Shown here piece by piece: positions 42,462 to 51,080 of a stretch of DNA of 54,435 nucleotides. Numbering within the stretch: position 1 is the first letter of the stretch; each line of letters starts with the position of its first letter. The notes beneath the pieces are model-generated. The model did no database searches. It was given only the letters and a program-made list of their open reading frames with translations, and was not told where the DNA came from. Position numbers and translations under genes: made by a program. The stretch comes from Thiorhodococcus mannitoliphagus (GTDB lineage Bacteria > Pseudomonadota > Gammaproteobacteria > Chromatiales > Chromatiaceae): assembly GCF_010915725.1 (NCBI RefSeq), contig NZ_JAAIJR010000026.1, forward strand, positions 1 to 54,435. The letters are read 5' to 3'.

Positions 42462-43826
42462 TTAGCCCAATAGCCTGGAGAGATCGACGTAGAACGCGAG
42501 CGTCATGAGCGCGGCCAGCAAGATAAAGCCGACCTTTTGTCCTTGAAGCTGCGCCTGCTCCGAGAGGGGACTGCCCTTGACCCACTCGGCGAGGAAAAAG
42601 AGAAGATGCCCGCCATCCAGCACGGGAATGGGCAAGAGATTGAGGACCCCCAGGCTGATGCTCACGATGGCCAGAAACTTGATGAAGGAGTCCAGCCCAT
42701 AGCTCGCGGTTCGACCTGCGGCCTCAGCGATGGTGATGGGGCCACTGAGATTGCGCACGGACGCCTCGCCGGTCAGCATGCGTCCCATGACACGCAGCAT
42801 GAGGCCGCTCATCTCGAGGGTCTTGCCAACCGCCTGCCCCATGGCCTCCACTGGACCATAACGCACCTTGACGAGATAGCCCGCCATGAGATCGTCTGGG
42901 ACGTCGACACCAGCGCCGATGCGCCCAACTTCCTGACCATCGCTGTCGATCACGCCCGGCGTGATCTCGACATCATGGAGGAGACGGCCATCGCGCTCGA
43001 CGTCGAGCAGCATGGGCGCATCGGGGCGGTCGCGCACCATCGCGACCCAGGCCTGCCAAGACTCAACCGGGGCGCCATCCACTGACAGGATGCGGTCGCC
43101 CACCTCGAGACCAGCCTGCTCCGCCGACTCACCCGGAACGATCTCGCCGATGACAGGCGGGATCTTGGGCCGCTTCGGCTCCAGCCCGACTCGGCGGAGC
43201 AAATCAGGCTCATCGGACAGCTCGGCTACCGCATCGCTTGAGATAAGGCGCACGCGATCCTGACCCTGGGCGTCACGCACGCGCACGCTGAGAGCGCCCC
43301 CGTCCATGGCCTTGACGGTCACCGCGAAGACGGCGGTCTCCCAGCTACGTGCCAAACGGTCGCCGACCTGGAGCAGTTCATCACCTGGCATGAAGCCGGA
43401 CTCGGCGGCGATGGAGTCGGGCTCCACGGCACCGACGATGGGCTTCAGCCCTGTGTCACCCGCCATGAAGATCGCCCAATAGGCGAAGATGGCGAAGAGG
43501 AGGTTGAACAGAGGACCAGCAACGACGATGGCCGAGCGCTTCCAGAGCGGCTGGCGATTGAAGGCTTTGTCGAGCAAGGCATCAGGAACCTCCTCCTCGC
43601 GCTCGTCGAGCATCTTGACGTAACCGCCGAGCGGTATCATCGCGATGACGTATTCGGTGTCGTCGGGATGACGCTGCCACCGCCACAAGGCCTTGCCGAA
43701 GCCGATCGAAAATCGCAGCACTTTGACGCCAAGGCGACGCGCGACCCAGAAGTGACCAAACTCGTGCACGGCGATGAGGATCGCCAGGGCGACGACGAAG
43801 GCGCCGATCGTGAAGAGTAGATCCAT
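42462..43826 (-). CDS. rseP: RseP site-2 metalloprotease
   Basis: An inner-membrane zinc protease that cuts the anti-sigma factor RseA in the sigma-E envelope response and clears signal peptides. It has 454 residues. HEFGH (in AVHEFGHFWVARRLGV) gives the zinc histidines and catalytic Glu, and the third ligand lies in LLPIPVLDGGHLLFF. Two tandem PDZ domains are in the middle. It lies between dxr and bamA, the canonical order. Confidence 0.96.
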   Translation of the reverse strand: MDLLFTIGAFVVALAILIAVHEFGHFWVARRLGVKVLRFSIGFGKALWRWQRHPDDTEYVIAMIPLGGYVKMLDEREEEVPDALLDKAFNRQPLWKRSAIVVAGPLFNLLFAIFAYWAIFMAGDTGLKPIVGAVEPDSIAAESGFMPGDELLQVGDRLARSWETAVFAVTVKAMDGGALSVRVRDAQGQDRVRLISSDAVAELSDEPDLLRRVGLEPKRPKIPPVIGEIVPGESAEQAGLEVGDRILSVDGAPVESWQAWVAMVRDRPDAPMLLDVERDGRLLHDVEITPGVIDSDGQEVGRIGAGVDVPDDLMAGYLVKVRYGPVEAMGQAVGKTLEMSGLMLRVMGRMLTGEASVRNLSGPITIAEAAGRTASYGLDSFIKFLAIVSISLGVLNLLPIPVLDGGHLLFFLAEWVKGSPLSEQAQLQGQKVGFILLAALMTLAFYVDLSRLLG

Positions 43827-43831
43827 CGTAA

Positions 43832-45019
43832 TCAGTTAACTCTTGCCAGCACTGACTGCTCGGCAGCCTCACGGGCACGACGATCGACCTCGAGGAGGAA
43901 CTCCAGCCCCTGGTTTTCGACGGATTCGTTCGGCAGCTTATCCAGCGTGTCGGCAACGACGGCAGCGATTCCAGGAAGGTCGACACGACGATTGAGGAAG
44001 GCCTCAACAGCCACTTCATTGGCTGCATTCAGCACCGCGGGGGCCGTTCCGCCAAGACGCGCGGCCTCGAAGGCTAAGCCAAGGCAGGGAAAGCGCATCA
44101 GGTCAGGCTCCTCGAAGTCGAGCCGGGCGACCGCGAATAGATCCAAGGGTGCGACACCAGAGTCAATGCGGTCAGGCCAAGCCAGGGCGTGAGTGATCGG
44201 CGTACGCATATCTGGGTTACCGAGCTGAGCGAGGACGGAGCCATCATCATATTGCACAAGCGAGTGGATCATGCTCTGCGGATGCACCACCACCTGTATG
44301 TGGTCGGTATTGGTGCCAAACAACCAACAAGCCTCGATCACCTCGAGGCCCTTGTTCATCATGGTCGCGGAATCGACAGAGATCTTGCGCCCCATGGCCC
44401 AGGTGGGATGGGCACAGGCCTGCTCGGGCGTGACGCTCGAGAGTCGCTCGACGGGCCAATCTTTCAAAGGCCCACCCGAGGCCGTTAGCAGGATGCGTTT
44501 TACCCCGACCTTGGACAGACCATCGGCGAAATTCGGCGGCAGACACTGAAAAATGGCATTGTGCTCGCTGTCGATCGGCAGGAGTTCCGCGCCACTATCC
44601 GACACCGCCTCCATCAGCATCGCACCCGCGACCACAAGCGACTCCTTATTGGCGAGGAGCACGCGCTTGCCCGCGCGCGCCGCAGCCAGGGTCGGTCGCA
44701 AACCGGCTGCGCCGACGATGGCAGCCATCACGTAATGGCTCTCTGGGAGCGCGGCAACCTGCTCGAGCCCCTCGACGCCTGCCAGCACCTCGGGCCGCCC
44801 AGGCATGTCGGCAAGTAGCTCACCGAGCCGCACCGCAGCATCCGCATCAGCCATGACTGCAAAATCAGGACGATGCTGTCGACACTGCTCAGCGAGCCGC
44901 TCCGCATCGCGGTTGGCGGTCAATGCCACCGCCCGGAAACGATCAGGATGCCGCGCCAGCACATCGAGCGTACTGACACCGATGGAGCCCGTGGCCCCGA
45001 GAACGGTCACGCCAATCAA
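43832..45019 (-). CDS. dxr: 1-deoxy-D-xylulose-5-phosphate reductoisomerase
   Basis: The committed step of the MEP isoprenoid pathway, NADPH-dependent; it feeds undecaprenyl, quinone, carotenoid and bacteriochlorophyll phytyl synthesis. It has 395 residues. N-terminal NADPH site [17 protein letters not shown]; catalytic region [41 protein letters not shown]. The stop is 5 nt upstream of rseP. Confidence 0.97.
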   Translation of the reverse strand: MIGVTVLGATGSIGVSTLDVLARHPDRFRAVALTANRDAERLAEQCRQHRPDFAVMADADAAVRLGELLADMPGRPEVLAGVEGLEQVAALPESHYVMAAIVGAAGLRPTLAAARAGKRVLLANKESLVVAGAMLMEAVSDSGAELLPIDSEHNAIFQCLPPNFADGLSKVGVKRILLTASGGPLKDWPVERLSSVTPEQACAHPTWAMGRKISVDSATMMNKGLEVIEACWLFGTNTDHIQVVVHPQSMIHSLVQYDDGSVLAQLGNPDMRTPITHALAWPDRIDSGVAPLDLFAVARLDFEEPDLMRFPCLGLAFEAARLGGTAPAVLNAANEVAVEAFLNRRVDLPGIAAVVADTLDKLPNESVENQGLEFLLEVDRRAREAAEQSVLARVN

Positions 45020-45032
45020 AATCCACTCCGCA

Positions 45033-45860
45033 TCAGGTTAGGGCCCAAACCACACCGAGGGCGAACACAGGGGCAGCCGCAGTGAGGCTGTCGATGCGAT
45101 CCAAGAGCCCCCCGTGTCCGGGCAAGAGTTGACTGGAATCCTTCATGCTGCGCTGGCGCTTCAAAAGACTCTCGTAGAGATCTCCCACCACGGAGATGAG
45201 GGCCGCGGCAGCGCAAATGATCAAGGCCAGCAGCGTATGACGACCGTCGAGCCCGAGCGCCCAAGCGAGCCCAAGACCACAGACTGCGGCTCCCACCAAT
45301 GCGCCGTAGACACCGACCCTGGTCTTTCCGGGGCTGACGGCTGGCGCAAGCTTTGCCCGCCCCCAGCGTCGCCCAACGAAGTAGGCCGCCGTATCTGCCG
45401 TCCAAATCAGGATTAGGAGAAAGAGGACCAAGCCAGGCCCGACGTCCGGGGCGCGGTGTAGCTGCATCACCGCCGCCCACGGCGGCAGCAGAACCAGCAA
45501 GCCGGCGACCAGTTGCAACGCCCGCGGCCCCTCTATCAGGTCGATTTTCCGCGTCATGAGAATCTGAACGGCCTGAAACAGCCACCACAGCGACCCAAGG
45601 ACAAGCGACGGCCCCTGCAGGCTCGGAAACAACCAGAGTATCCCGACGCAAAGCCCGACCAAGCCCAAGTAGCCAAGGCGATGCTCTGCCTTGGTGATCC
45701 CTGAGAGGCTGCCCCATTCCCAAGCAGCAAGGAGCAGCACCAGCAAAAAAAAGAGCCCGAAGGCTGAGGTTGGCAGGAACAGAACTGCGGCGATGACCAG
45801 GGGCCCCAGGGAGAACGCCGTGATGGCGCGACGCCGCAGACTGCTGGATGCCAGCGCCAT
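45033..45860 (-). CDS. cdsA: Phosphatidate cytidylyltransferase CdsA
   Basis: Makes CDP-diacylglycerol from phosphatidate and CTP, the branch point of phospholipid synthesis. It has 275 residues with about eight membrane spans. The family signature is near the C-terminus, in [36 protein letters not shown]. The ATG at 45860 is one base past the uppS stop; the longer frame lies inside uppS and is not used. Confidence 0.95.
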   Translation of the reverse strand: MALASSSLRRRAITAFSLGPLVIAAVLFLPTSAFGLFFLLVLLLAAWEWGSLSGITKAEHRLGYLGLVGLCVGILWLFPSLQGPSLVLGSLWWLFQAVQILMTRKIDLIEGPRALQLVAGLLVLLPPWAAVMQLHRAPDVGPGLVLFLLILIWTADTAAYFVGRRWGRAKLAPAVSPGKTRVGVYGALVGAAVCGLGLAWALGLDGRHTLLALIICAAAALISVVGDLYESLLKRQRSMKDSSQLLPGHGGLLDRIDSLTAAAPVFALGVVWALT

Positions 45861-45861
45861 G

Positions 45862-46650
45862 CTAGCCTCGCGCATAGCGGGATACCGGCGCCACGGACTC
45901 GACCTGATCACCCGTGAGTCCGAAACGCCGCTGCCGGCGACCATAGTCGTCGAGTGCCTGCCCGTAGGCAGCCTCGTCGAAGGCAGGCCATAGCGTGTCG
46001 GTAAAGTAGAGTTCGGCGTAGGCGGACTGCCAAAGCACGAAGTTGCTCAGACGCTGCTCGCCCCCGGTTCGAATAAAGAGATCAGGCTCCGGAAGATCAG
46101 GAAAGGACAGGTAGCCTGAGAAGAGGGCCTCGTCGATCTCCTCGGGGTCGATGCGACCGGCCCGCGCCTCTGCGGCGAGACGTCGCGCCGCCTGCATAAT
46201 GTCCCAGCGCCCGCCGTAGTTTGCCGCGACCTGGAGGTTGAGCCGACTGTTCTCGGCTGTGAGCGCCTCGGCCTCAGCGATACGATGCTGCAGCTTCTCG
46301 GGAAAGGCAGCGCGCTCACCGATGACGCGCAGGCGCACTTGGCTCTCGTGCAAGCGCCGAACCTCGCTACGTAGCGCGCTTATGAAAAGCTCCATGAGAA
46401 TATTGACCTCGCTGCGAGGGCGCTGCCAATTCTCGCTACTAAAGGCGAAGAGCGTCAGGATCTGAACACCACGGCGCACGCTCTCCTCCACGACCGCGCG
46501 AACGCTCTTGACACCCTCGCGATGTCCGGCCGTGCGCGGGAGACCGCGCTGTTTGGCCCAACGTCCGTTCCCGTCCATGATGATCGCGACATGCCGAGGC
46601 GTCCGACCATCAGGATCGGACGGGAGAACGACTGGGGTTGCGGTTTTCAC
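45862..46650 (-). CDS. uppS: Undecaprenyl diphosphate synthase
   Basis: A cis-prenyltransferase that makes the C55 carrier for peptidoglycan and O-antigen. It has 262 residues. Catalytic Asp in IIMDGNGRWAKQRGLPRTAGHREG; later motifs TLFAFSSENWQRP and DLFIRTGGEQRLSNFVLWQSAYAELYF. It lies directly upstream of cdsA in the conserved cluster. Confidence 0.96.
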   Translation of the reverse strand: MKTATPVVLPSDPDGRTPRHVAIIMDGNGRWAKQRGLPRTAGHREGVKSVRAVVEESVRRGVQILTLFAFSSENWQRPRSEVNILMELFISALRSEVRRLHESQVRLRVIGERAAFPEKLQHRIAEAEALTAENSRLNLQVAANYGGRWDIMQAARRLAAEARAGRIDPEEIDEALFSGYLSFPDLPEPDLFIRTGGEQRLSNFVLWQSAYAELYFTDTLWPAFDEAAYGQALDDYGRRQRRFGLTGDQVESVAPVSRYARG

Positions 46651-46684
46651 GATAGCTTTGGTGATCGCTCGAGGCCCACAGACC

Positions 46685-47242
46685 TCAAATCGACATCAGG
46701 TCTTGCTCTTTCTCGGCCAGAACGGCGTCGACGTCCTTGACATACTGATCTGTCAGCTTCTGAACGATCTCTTGGCCACGACGCTCATCGTCTTCAGAAA
46801 TCATCTTCTCTTTGACCAGCTCTTTCAGATCGTGATTGGCGTCACGCCGGATGTTGCGAATCGCCACGCGAGCTTGCTCGGCCTCATGACGCGCCACCTT
46901 GATCAGATCCCGTCTGCGCTCCTCCGTCAGAGGCGGCATGGGCACCCGAATCACGGTTCCCGCAGTATTGGGGTTGAGCCCCAGATCCGACTGCATGATC
47001 GCCTTCTCGACGGCCTGAACCATCCCCTTCTCCCAGGGCTGAACAGCGAGCGTCCGCGCGTCTTCGGCATTGATATTGGCGACCTGACGGATCGGCATGT
47101 CCGAGCCGTAATAGGACACCATAATGTGGTCGAGCAATGATGGATGTGCGCGACCGGTGCGGATCTTGGCCAACTCATGAGAGAGCGCCTCGACGCTCTT
47201 GCCCATGCGGTCGGCCGCATCTTTCTTGATATCGTCGATCAT
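46685..47242 (-). CDS. frr: Ribosome recycling factor
   Basis: Splits post-termination ribosomes together with EF-G. It has 185 residues, the usual length, with the three-helix bundle and family blocks [53 protein letters not shown]. It follows pyrH by one base. Confidence 0.97.
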   Translation of the reverse strand: MIDDIKKDAADRMGKSVEALSHELAKIRTGRAHPSLLDHIMVSYYGSDMPIRQVANINAEDARTLAVQPWEKGMVQAVEKAIMQSDLGLNPNTAGTVIRVPMPPLTEERRRDLIKVARHEAEQARVAIRNIRRDANHDLKELVKEKMISEDDERRGQEIVQKLTDQYVKDVDAVLAEKEQDLMSI

Positions 47243-47243
47243 C

Positions 47244-47966
47244 TTAGCTCTCGCTCACGACCAAGGATCCGACGTCTTCGCCGCGAATCAATCGCAGCAA
47301 AGCTCCGGTCTCGTTGATATTCATTACGCGCAGCGGCATGGCGTGGTCACGGCACAGCACAATGGCCGTGGTATCCATCACCCGCAAGTCTTGCTGCAAC
47401 ACCTGATCATAACTGAGGCGGGGATAGAAGGTTGCCGTTGGATCGGTTACCGGGTCGGCGGAGTAGACGCCATCAACCTTGGTGGCCTTGATCAGCACGT
47501 CGGCACCGACCTCGATCGCCCTTAGGCTCGCGGCCGAATCCGTCGTAAAAAGGGGATTTCCCGTCCCGCCAGCGAAGATGACGACACGCCCGCACTCCAG
47601 ATGCTTAATGGCGCGCCGACGCCCGTAGCCTTCGCAGACCTGGTCAATCTGGAGGGCAGACATGACAGGCGCGGCAAGACCCAACCGCTCCAGTGCGTCC
47701 TGCATCGCGAGGGCATTCATCACCGTCGCGAGCATCCCCATGTGATCGCCGGTCACGCGCTCCATGCCACGCGCGGCAAGACCAGCGCCGCGGAAGATAT
47801 TGCCCCCGCCGATGACAAGCGCGACCTGGGAGCCCGCTTCGACAAGTGCCTGCACCTCATGGGCAAAGCGCTCGAGCACGTCCGGGTCTATCCCGTGAGT
47901 GCCCTCGCCCATCAGCGCCTCGCCACTGAGCTTAAGCAAAATGCGTCGATAAACGAGGGCGGTCAT
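47244..47966 (-). CDS. pyrH: UMP kinase
   Basis: Phosphorylates UMP to UDP; a hexameric amino-acid-kinase-fold enzyme regulated by GTP and UTP. It has 240 residues from ATG 47966 ([20 protein letters not shown]), chosen because GGGAG lies upstream at normal distance. ATG at 47981 would add five residues. Motifs: [32 protein letters not shown]. Confidence 0.95.
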   Translation of the reverse strand: MTALVYRRILLKLSGEALMGEGTHGIDPDVLERFAHEVQALVEAGSQVALVIGGGNIFRGAGLAARGMERVTGDHMGMLATVMNALAMQDALERLGLAAPVMSALQIDQVCEGYGRRRAIKHLECGRVVIFAGGTGNPLFTTDSAASLRAIEVGADVLIKATKVDGVYSADPVTDPTATFYPRLSYDQVLQQDLRVMDTTAIVLCRDHAMPLRVMNINETGALLRLIRGEDVGSLVVSES

Positions 47967-48020
47967 AGCCCGGACTCCCATAGCGCCTGGATCTTTAGCC
48001 GACCAGGATACAGCAACTAC

Positions 48021-48908
48021 TCAGCTGCCGCGAACCTGCGCCATCACCTCGTCGGCGAAGTTCTCGGTCTTCTTTTCGATGCCTTCGCCCACCTCGACGC
48101 GCGCAAACCGCTTCACCTCCGCGCTCGCCTGCTTCAGCAGTTTCTCGACGCTTTGATCGGGATCCTTGACGAAGGCCTGCCCAAGCAGCGTCACCTCTTC
48201 CAGGTACTTACGCACGCGGCCCTCGACGATCTTGTCCATGATGGCCTCAGGCTTGCCGCTCTCGAGCGCCTGCGCCTTGAAGATCTCCCGCTCTTTGGAG
48301 AGGGCCTCCTCAGACACCTGATCGGCACTGATGCAAATCGGATTGCTTGCCGCAATGTGCATCGCCAGATCGCGACCCAGGGCCTCATCACCGCCAACGA
48401 GGTCGACGACCACGCCGATCTTGAGACCGTGCCGATAGCTGCGAAGGGCGCCCGCTGCGGCATCGAAGCGCAACAGACGACGCACCTGGACGTTCTCACC
48501 GATCTTGGTGACCAGCGCCGCGCGCGCCGTCTCGACAGTCTGCGAGGAATCACCCGCCAGTGCCGCCGCAGAGAGCCCTTCCACGTCCTGCACATCGCTA
48601 TTCAGGGCCGTTTCAGCGGCAGCCTCGGCGAAGGTCTGGAAGTTGGCATCCTTGGCGACAAAATCCGTCTCGCAGTTGACCTCGAGCATGACGCCGCGCT
48701 TGCCGTCGTCCGAGATCTTGATCACGACGACACCCTCGGCGGCGGTTCGCCCGGATTTCTTCGCCGCCTTCGCCTGACCGGACTTGCGCATCGCCTCGAT
48801 CGCCGCCTCAATGTCGCCCTTGGCGTCGACGAGCGCCTTCTTGCACTCCATCATGCCAGCGCCGGTGCGCTCGCGGAGATCCTTAACCAGTGCGGCTGAA
48901 ATCGCCAT
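48021..48908 (-). CDS. tsf: Translation elongation factor Ts
   Basis: A guanine nucleotide exchange factor for EF-Tu. It has 295 residues from MAISAALVKDLRERTGAGMMECKKAL, the normal N-terminus; the longer frame upstream is not used. The key EF-Tu contact motif VNCETDFVAKD is present. It sits between rpsB and pyrH, as in nearly all proteobacteria. Confidence 0.97.
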   Translation of the reverse strand: MAISAALVKDLRERTGAGMMECKKALVDAKGDIEAAIEAMRKSGQAKAAKKSGRTAAEGVVVIKISDDGKRGVMLEVNCETDFVAKDANFQTFAEAAAETALNSDVQDVEGLSAAALAGDSSQTVETARAALVTKIGENVQVRRLLRFDAAAGALRSYRHGLKIGVVVDLVGGDEALGRDLAMHIAASNPICISADQVSEEALSKEREIFKAQALESGKPEAIMDKIVEGRVRKYLEEVTLLGQAFVKDPDQSVEKLLKQASAEVKRFARVEVGEGIEKKTENFADEVMAQVRGS

Positions 48909-49054
48909 CGCTATCTCACCTCTCGCCCGCTGTGGGCTTTCACGAATTCTAGATACGAAACCGCCGCTGATCGCGGCGGCCGAAAAACTGGAGGGGCTCA
49001 AGCAAGCAGGCCACGAGCGCCGACGCATGCGGCGCGCGCGACTTGCTCGACGCC

Positions 49055-49813
49055 CTAGCTGGAGACGGCCTCCGCGGCCTCACCCAAGGCGGCCTCCTCA
49101 GCGCCGTCGCGGCGGCCGACCATGGCCGCAGCGGTATCACGACCGTCGAGGATGGCATCAGCCGCGCCCGCAATGTAGAGGCGCACGGCGCGAATCGCGT
49201 CGTCGTTACCCGGAATGACGTAGTCCACCTTGCTCGGATCGTTGTTCGTATCGACGACACCAACAACAGGGATGCCCAGCTTGTTCGCTTCGGTGACCGC
49301 GATCTTCTCGTGACCGACGTCAATCACGAACATGGCGTCGGGCAGGCCGTCCATGTTCTTGATTCCACCCATGCTCTGCTCCAGCTTATCGCGCTCGCGC
49401 GAGAGCCCTAGCGCCTCCTTCTTGTTGAAGCGCTCGATGGTCCCGCTCTCGAACATCGTCTCGAGCTCTTTGAGGCGCTTGACGGAGTGGCGAATCGTCT
49501 TGAAGTTGGTGAGCATGCCGCCCAGCCAGCGGTGATTGACGTAGGGCATACCACAGCGGATCGCTTCTTCCTTAATGGCGTCGCGGGCAGCACGCTTGGT
49601 GCCGACGAAAAGAATCTTGCCCCCATTCGCGGCGAGCGTCCCGAGATAATTGACGGCCTCTTGATAGAGCGGCAGCGTCTTCTCAAGGTTGACGATGTGG
49701 ATCTTGTTGCGGTGCCCGAAAATGAAGGCACCCATCTTCGGGTTCCAATAGCGCGTCTGGTGGCCGAAGTGCACTCCGGCCTCCAGCATTTGTCGCATCG
49801 TAACTTCGCTCAA
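49055..49813 (-). CDS. rpsB: 30S ribosomal protein S2
   Basis: The first gene of the cluster. Core [22 protein letters not shown] through [28 protein letters not shown]. Start choice: TTG at 49813 gives [10 protein letters not shown], which lines up with the E. coli start MATVSMRDML, and AAGGTG (49820-49825 on the opposite strand) is six bases upstream; this gives 252 residues. A GTG at 49822 overlaps that ribosome binding site and is less likely. The weak start may help autoregulation of S2, known for rpsB leaders in other bacteria (inference). Confidence 0.95.
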   Translation of the reverse strand: MSEVTMRQMLEAGVHFGHQTRYWNPKMGAFIFGHRNKIHIVNLEKTLPLYQEAVNYLGTLAANGGKILFVGTKRAARDAIKEEAIRCGMPYVNHRWLGGMLTNFKTIRHSVKRLKELETMFESGTIERFNKKEALGLSRERDKLEQSMGGIKNMDGLPDAMFVIDVGHEKIAVTEANKLGIPVVGVVDTNNDPSKVDYVIPGNDDAIRAVRLYIAGAADAILDGRDTAAAMVGRRDGAEEAALGEAAEAVSS

Positions 49814-49825
49814 CGTATTCACCTT

Positions 49826-50278
49826 ATTTAGTCTTGGGTTAGGCCTCCACGCGCCCCACACGACAACCCGAGTGAACGGGCACCCAGTCGTATGTGTCGA
49901 CACGTGTGTGGACAAAACAACACGCCGCCGCGATCATCGCTGCCAGAACACGGGGACACCCCTACTCAGCCGAGCGACGCGATGAGCATCAGCTCGGACC
50001 GCGCGAAGACTCGACGCTAAAGTTGGGGTAAGGATCGGCAGGGATCCCAACGGACGACGTAAGTGCGACCAACGTCTCCGAAAATTCAGCCCAGGTCAGG
50101 AGCAAGCCTCACTTGGGGCGGCTGAGCCCGCCCTTACTTAACGACTCAGCGCAAGCAAGGGTAGAGACGCCGTTTGCGGCTCAGCGCCGCGTTTTATACC
50201 ATAGCGGGTCTTTCGCAAGCAATTGACTCCAACGGGTCGGGAATCGACACCACAGTCGTGGACGCCTCAACAAGTACT
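49826..50278. other. Divergent spacer rpsB / map
   Basis: This 0.45-kb region holds the rpsB leader and promoter (minus strand) and the map promoter (plus strand). A hairpin GCGGC-TCAGC-GCCGC followed by GTTTTAT lies at 50176-50196 in the plus direction. It could be an attenuator, or its TTGCGG...TACCAT (17-bp spacing) could be the map promoter. I see no gene. Confidence 0.45.
49887..49915 (-). promoter_or_regulatory. Possible rpsB promoter
   Basis: On the minus strand, TTGTCC (49910-49915), 17 bp, then TACGAC (49887-49892), about 74 nt upstream of the rpsB start. The spacer contains the palindrome TGTCGACA. The match to consensus is moderate, so this is a suggestion only. Confidence 0.35.
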
Positions 50279-51061
50279 ATGAGTGTGCAGATCAAAACCC
50301 CGGAGGCGATCGCGAAGATGCGAGTCGCCGGCCGGCTCGCGGCCGACGTTCTCGATATGGTCGAGCCCCACGTCCAGCCTGGCATCACCACCGAGGAACT
50401 CAACCAAATCTGCCATCGCTACATCACCGAGGTCCAGGAGGCGATCCCCGCCCCCCTGGACTACCGCGGGTTCCCGCGATCCATCTGCACCTCGGTCAAT
50501 CATCAGGTCTGCCATGGCATCCCCAGCAGCCGACGCCTTAAAAAAGGAGACATCGTCAATATTGATATCACCGTCATCAAGGATGGCTACCACGGAGACA
50601 CCAGCAAGATGTTTTTCGTCGGTGAACCCTCTGTGCTTGCGCGCCGACTGGTCACGGTGACCCAGCAAGCCATGATGATGGGCATCAACTGCGTGCGACC
50701 CGGGGCAACGCTGGGCGACATCGGCCACGCGGTGCAGACATTCGTGGAAACTCATGGCTATTCCGTGGTGCGCGAGTATTGCGGACACGGCATCGGCAGC
50801 GATTTCCACGAGGAGCCCCAGGTCCTGCATTACGGCAAGCCTGGGGAGGGACTCACATTGCAGGCCGGCATGTGCTTCACGGTCGAGCCAATGGTCAACG
50901 CCGGCAAGCGCTTCATCAAGGTGCTCCCGGACGGTTGGACAGTCGTCACCAAGGACCGCAGCATTTCCGCCCAGTGGGAGCACACGATTTTGGTCACCCC
51001 CGATGGTCACGAAATCCTGACCTTGCGCGCGGAGGAGCGGGGCGACCCCGCATCCTCCTGA
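50279..51061 (+). CDS. map: Methionine aminopeptidase type I
   Basis: Removes the initiator methionine from new proteins. It has 260 residues from ATG 50279 (MSVQIKTPEAIAKMR); the frame extends 35 codons further upstream with no family match. The metal and catalytic residues are all present: His in NHQVCHGIPS, Asp in VNIDITVIKDGYHGDTSKMF, His in EYCGHGIGSDFHEEPQVLH, Glu in FTVEPMV and in QWEHTILV. It is divergent from rpsB, a common arrangement, with glnD 19 nt downstream. Confidence 0.95.
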   Translation: MSVQIKTPEAIAKMRVAGRLAADVLDMVEPHVQPGITTEELNQICHRYITEVQEAIPAPLDYRGFPRSICTSVNHQVCHGIPSSRRLKKGDIVNIDITVIKDGYHGDTSKMFFVGEPSVLARRLVTVTQQAMMMGINCVRPGATLGDIGHAVQTFVETHGYSVVREYCGHGIGSDFHEEPQVLHYGKPGEGLTLQAGMCFTVEPMVNAGKRFIKVLPDGWTVVTKDRSISAQWEHTILVTPDGHEILTLRAEERGDPASS

Positions 51062-51080
51062 GCACCGGGCGACCCGTTCA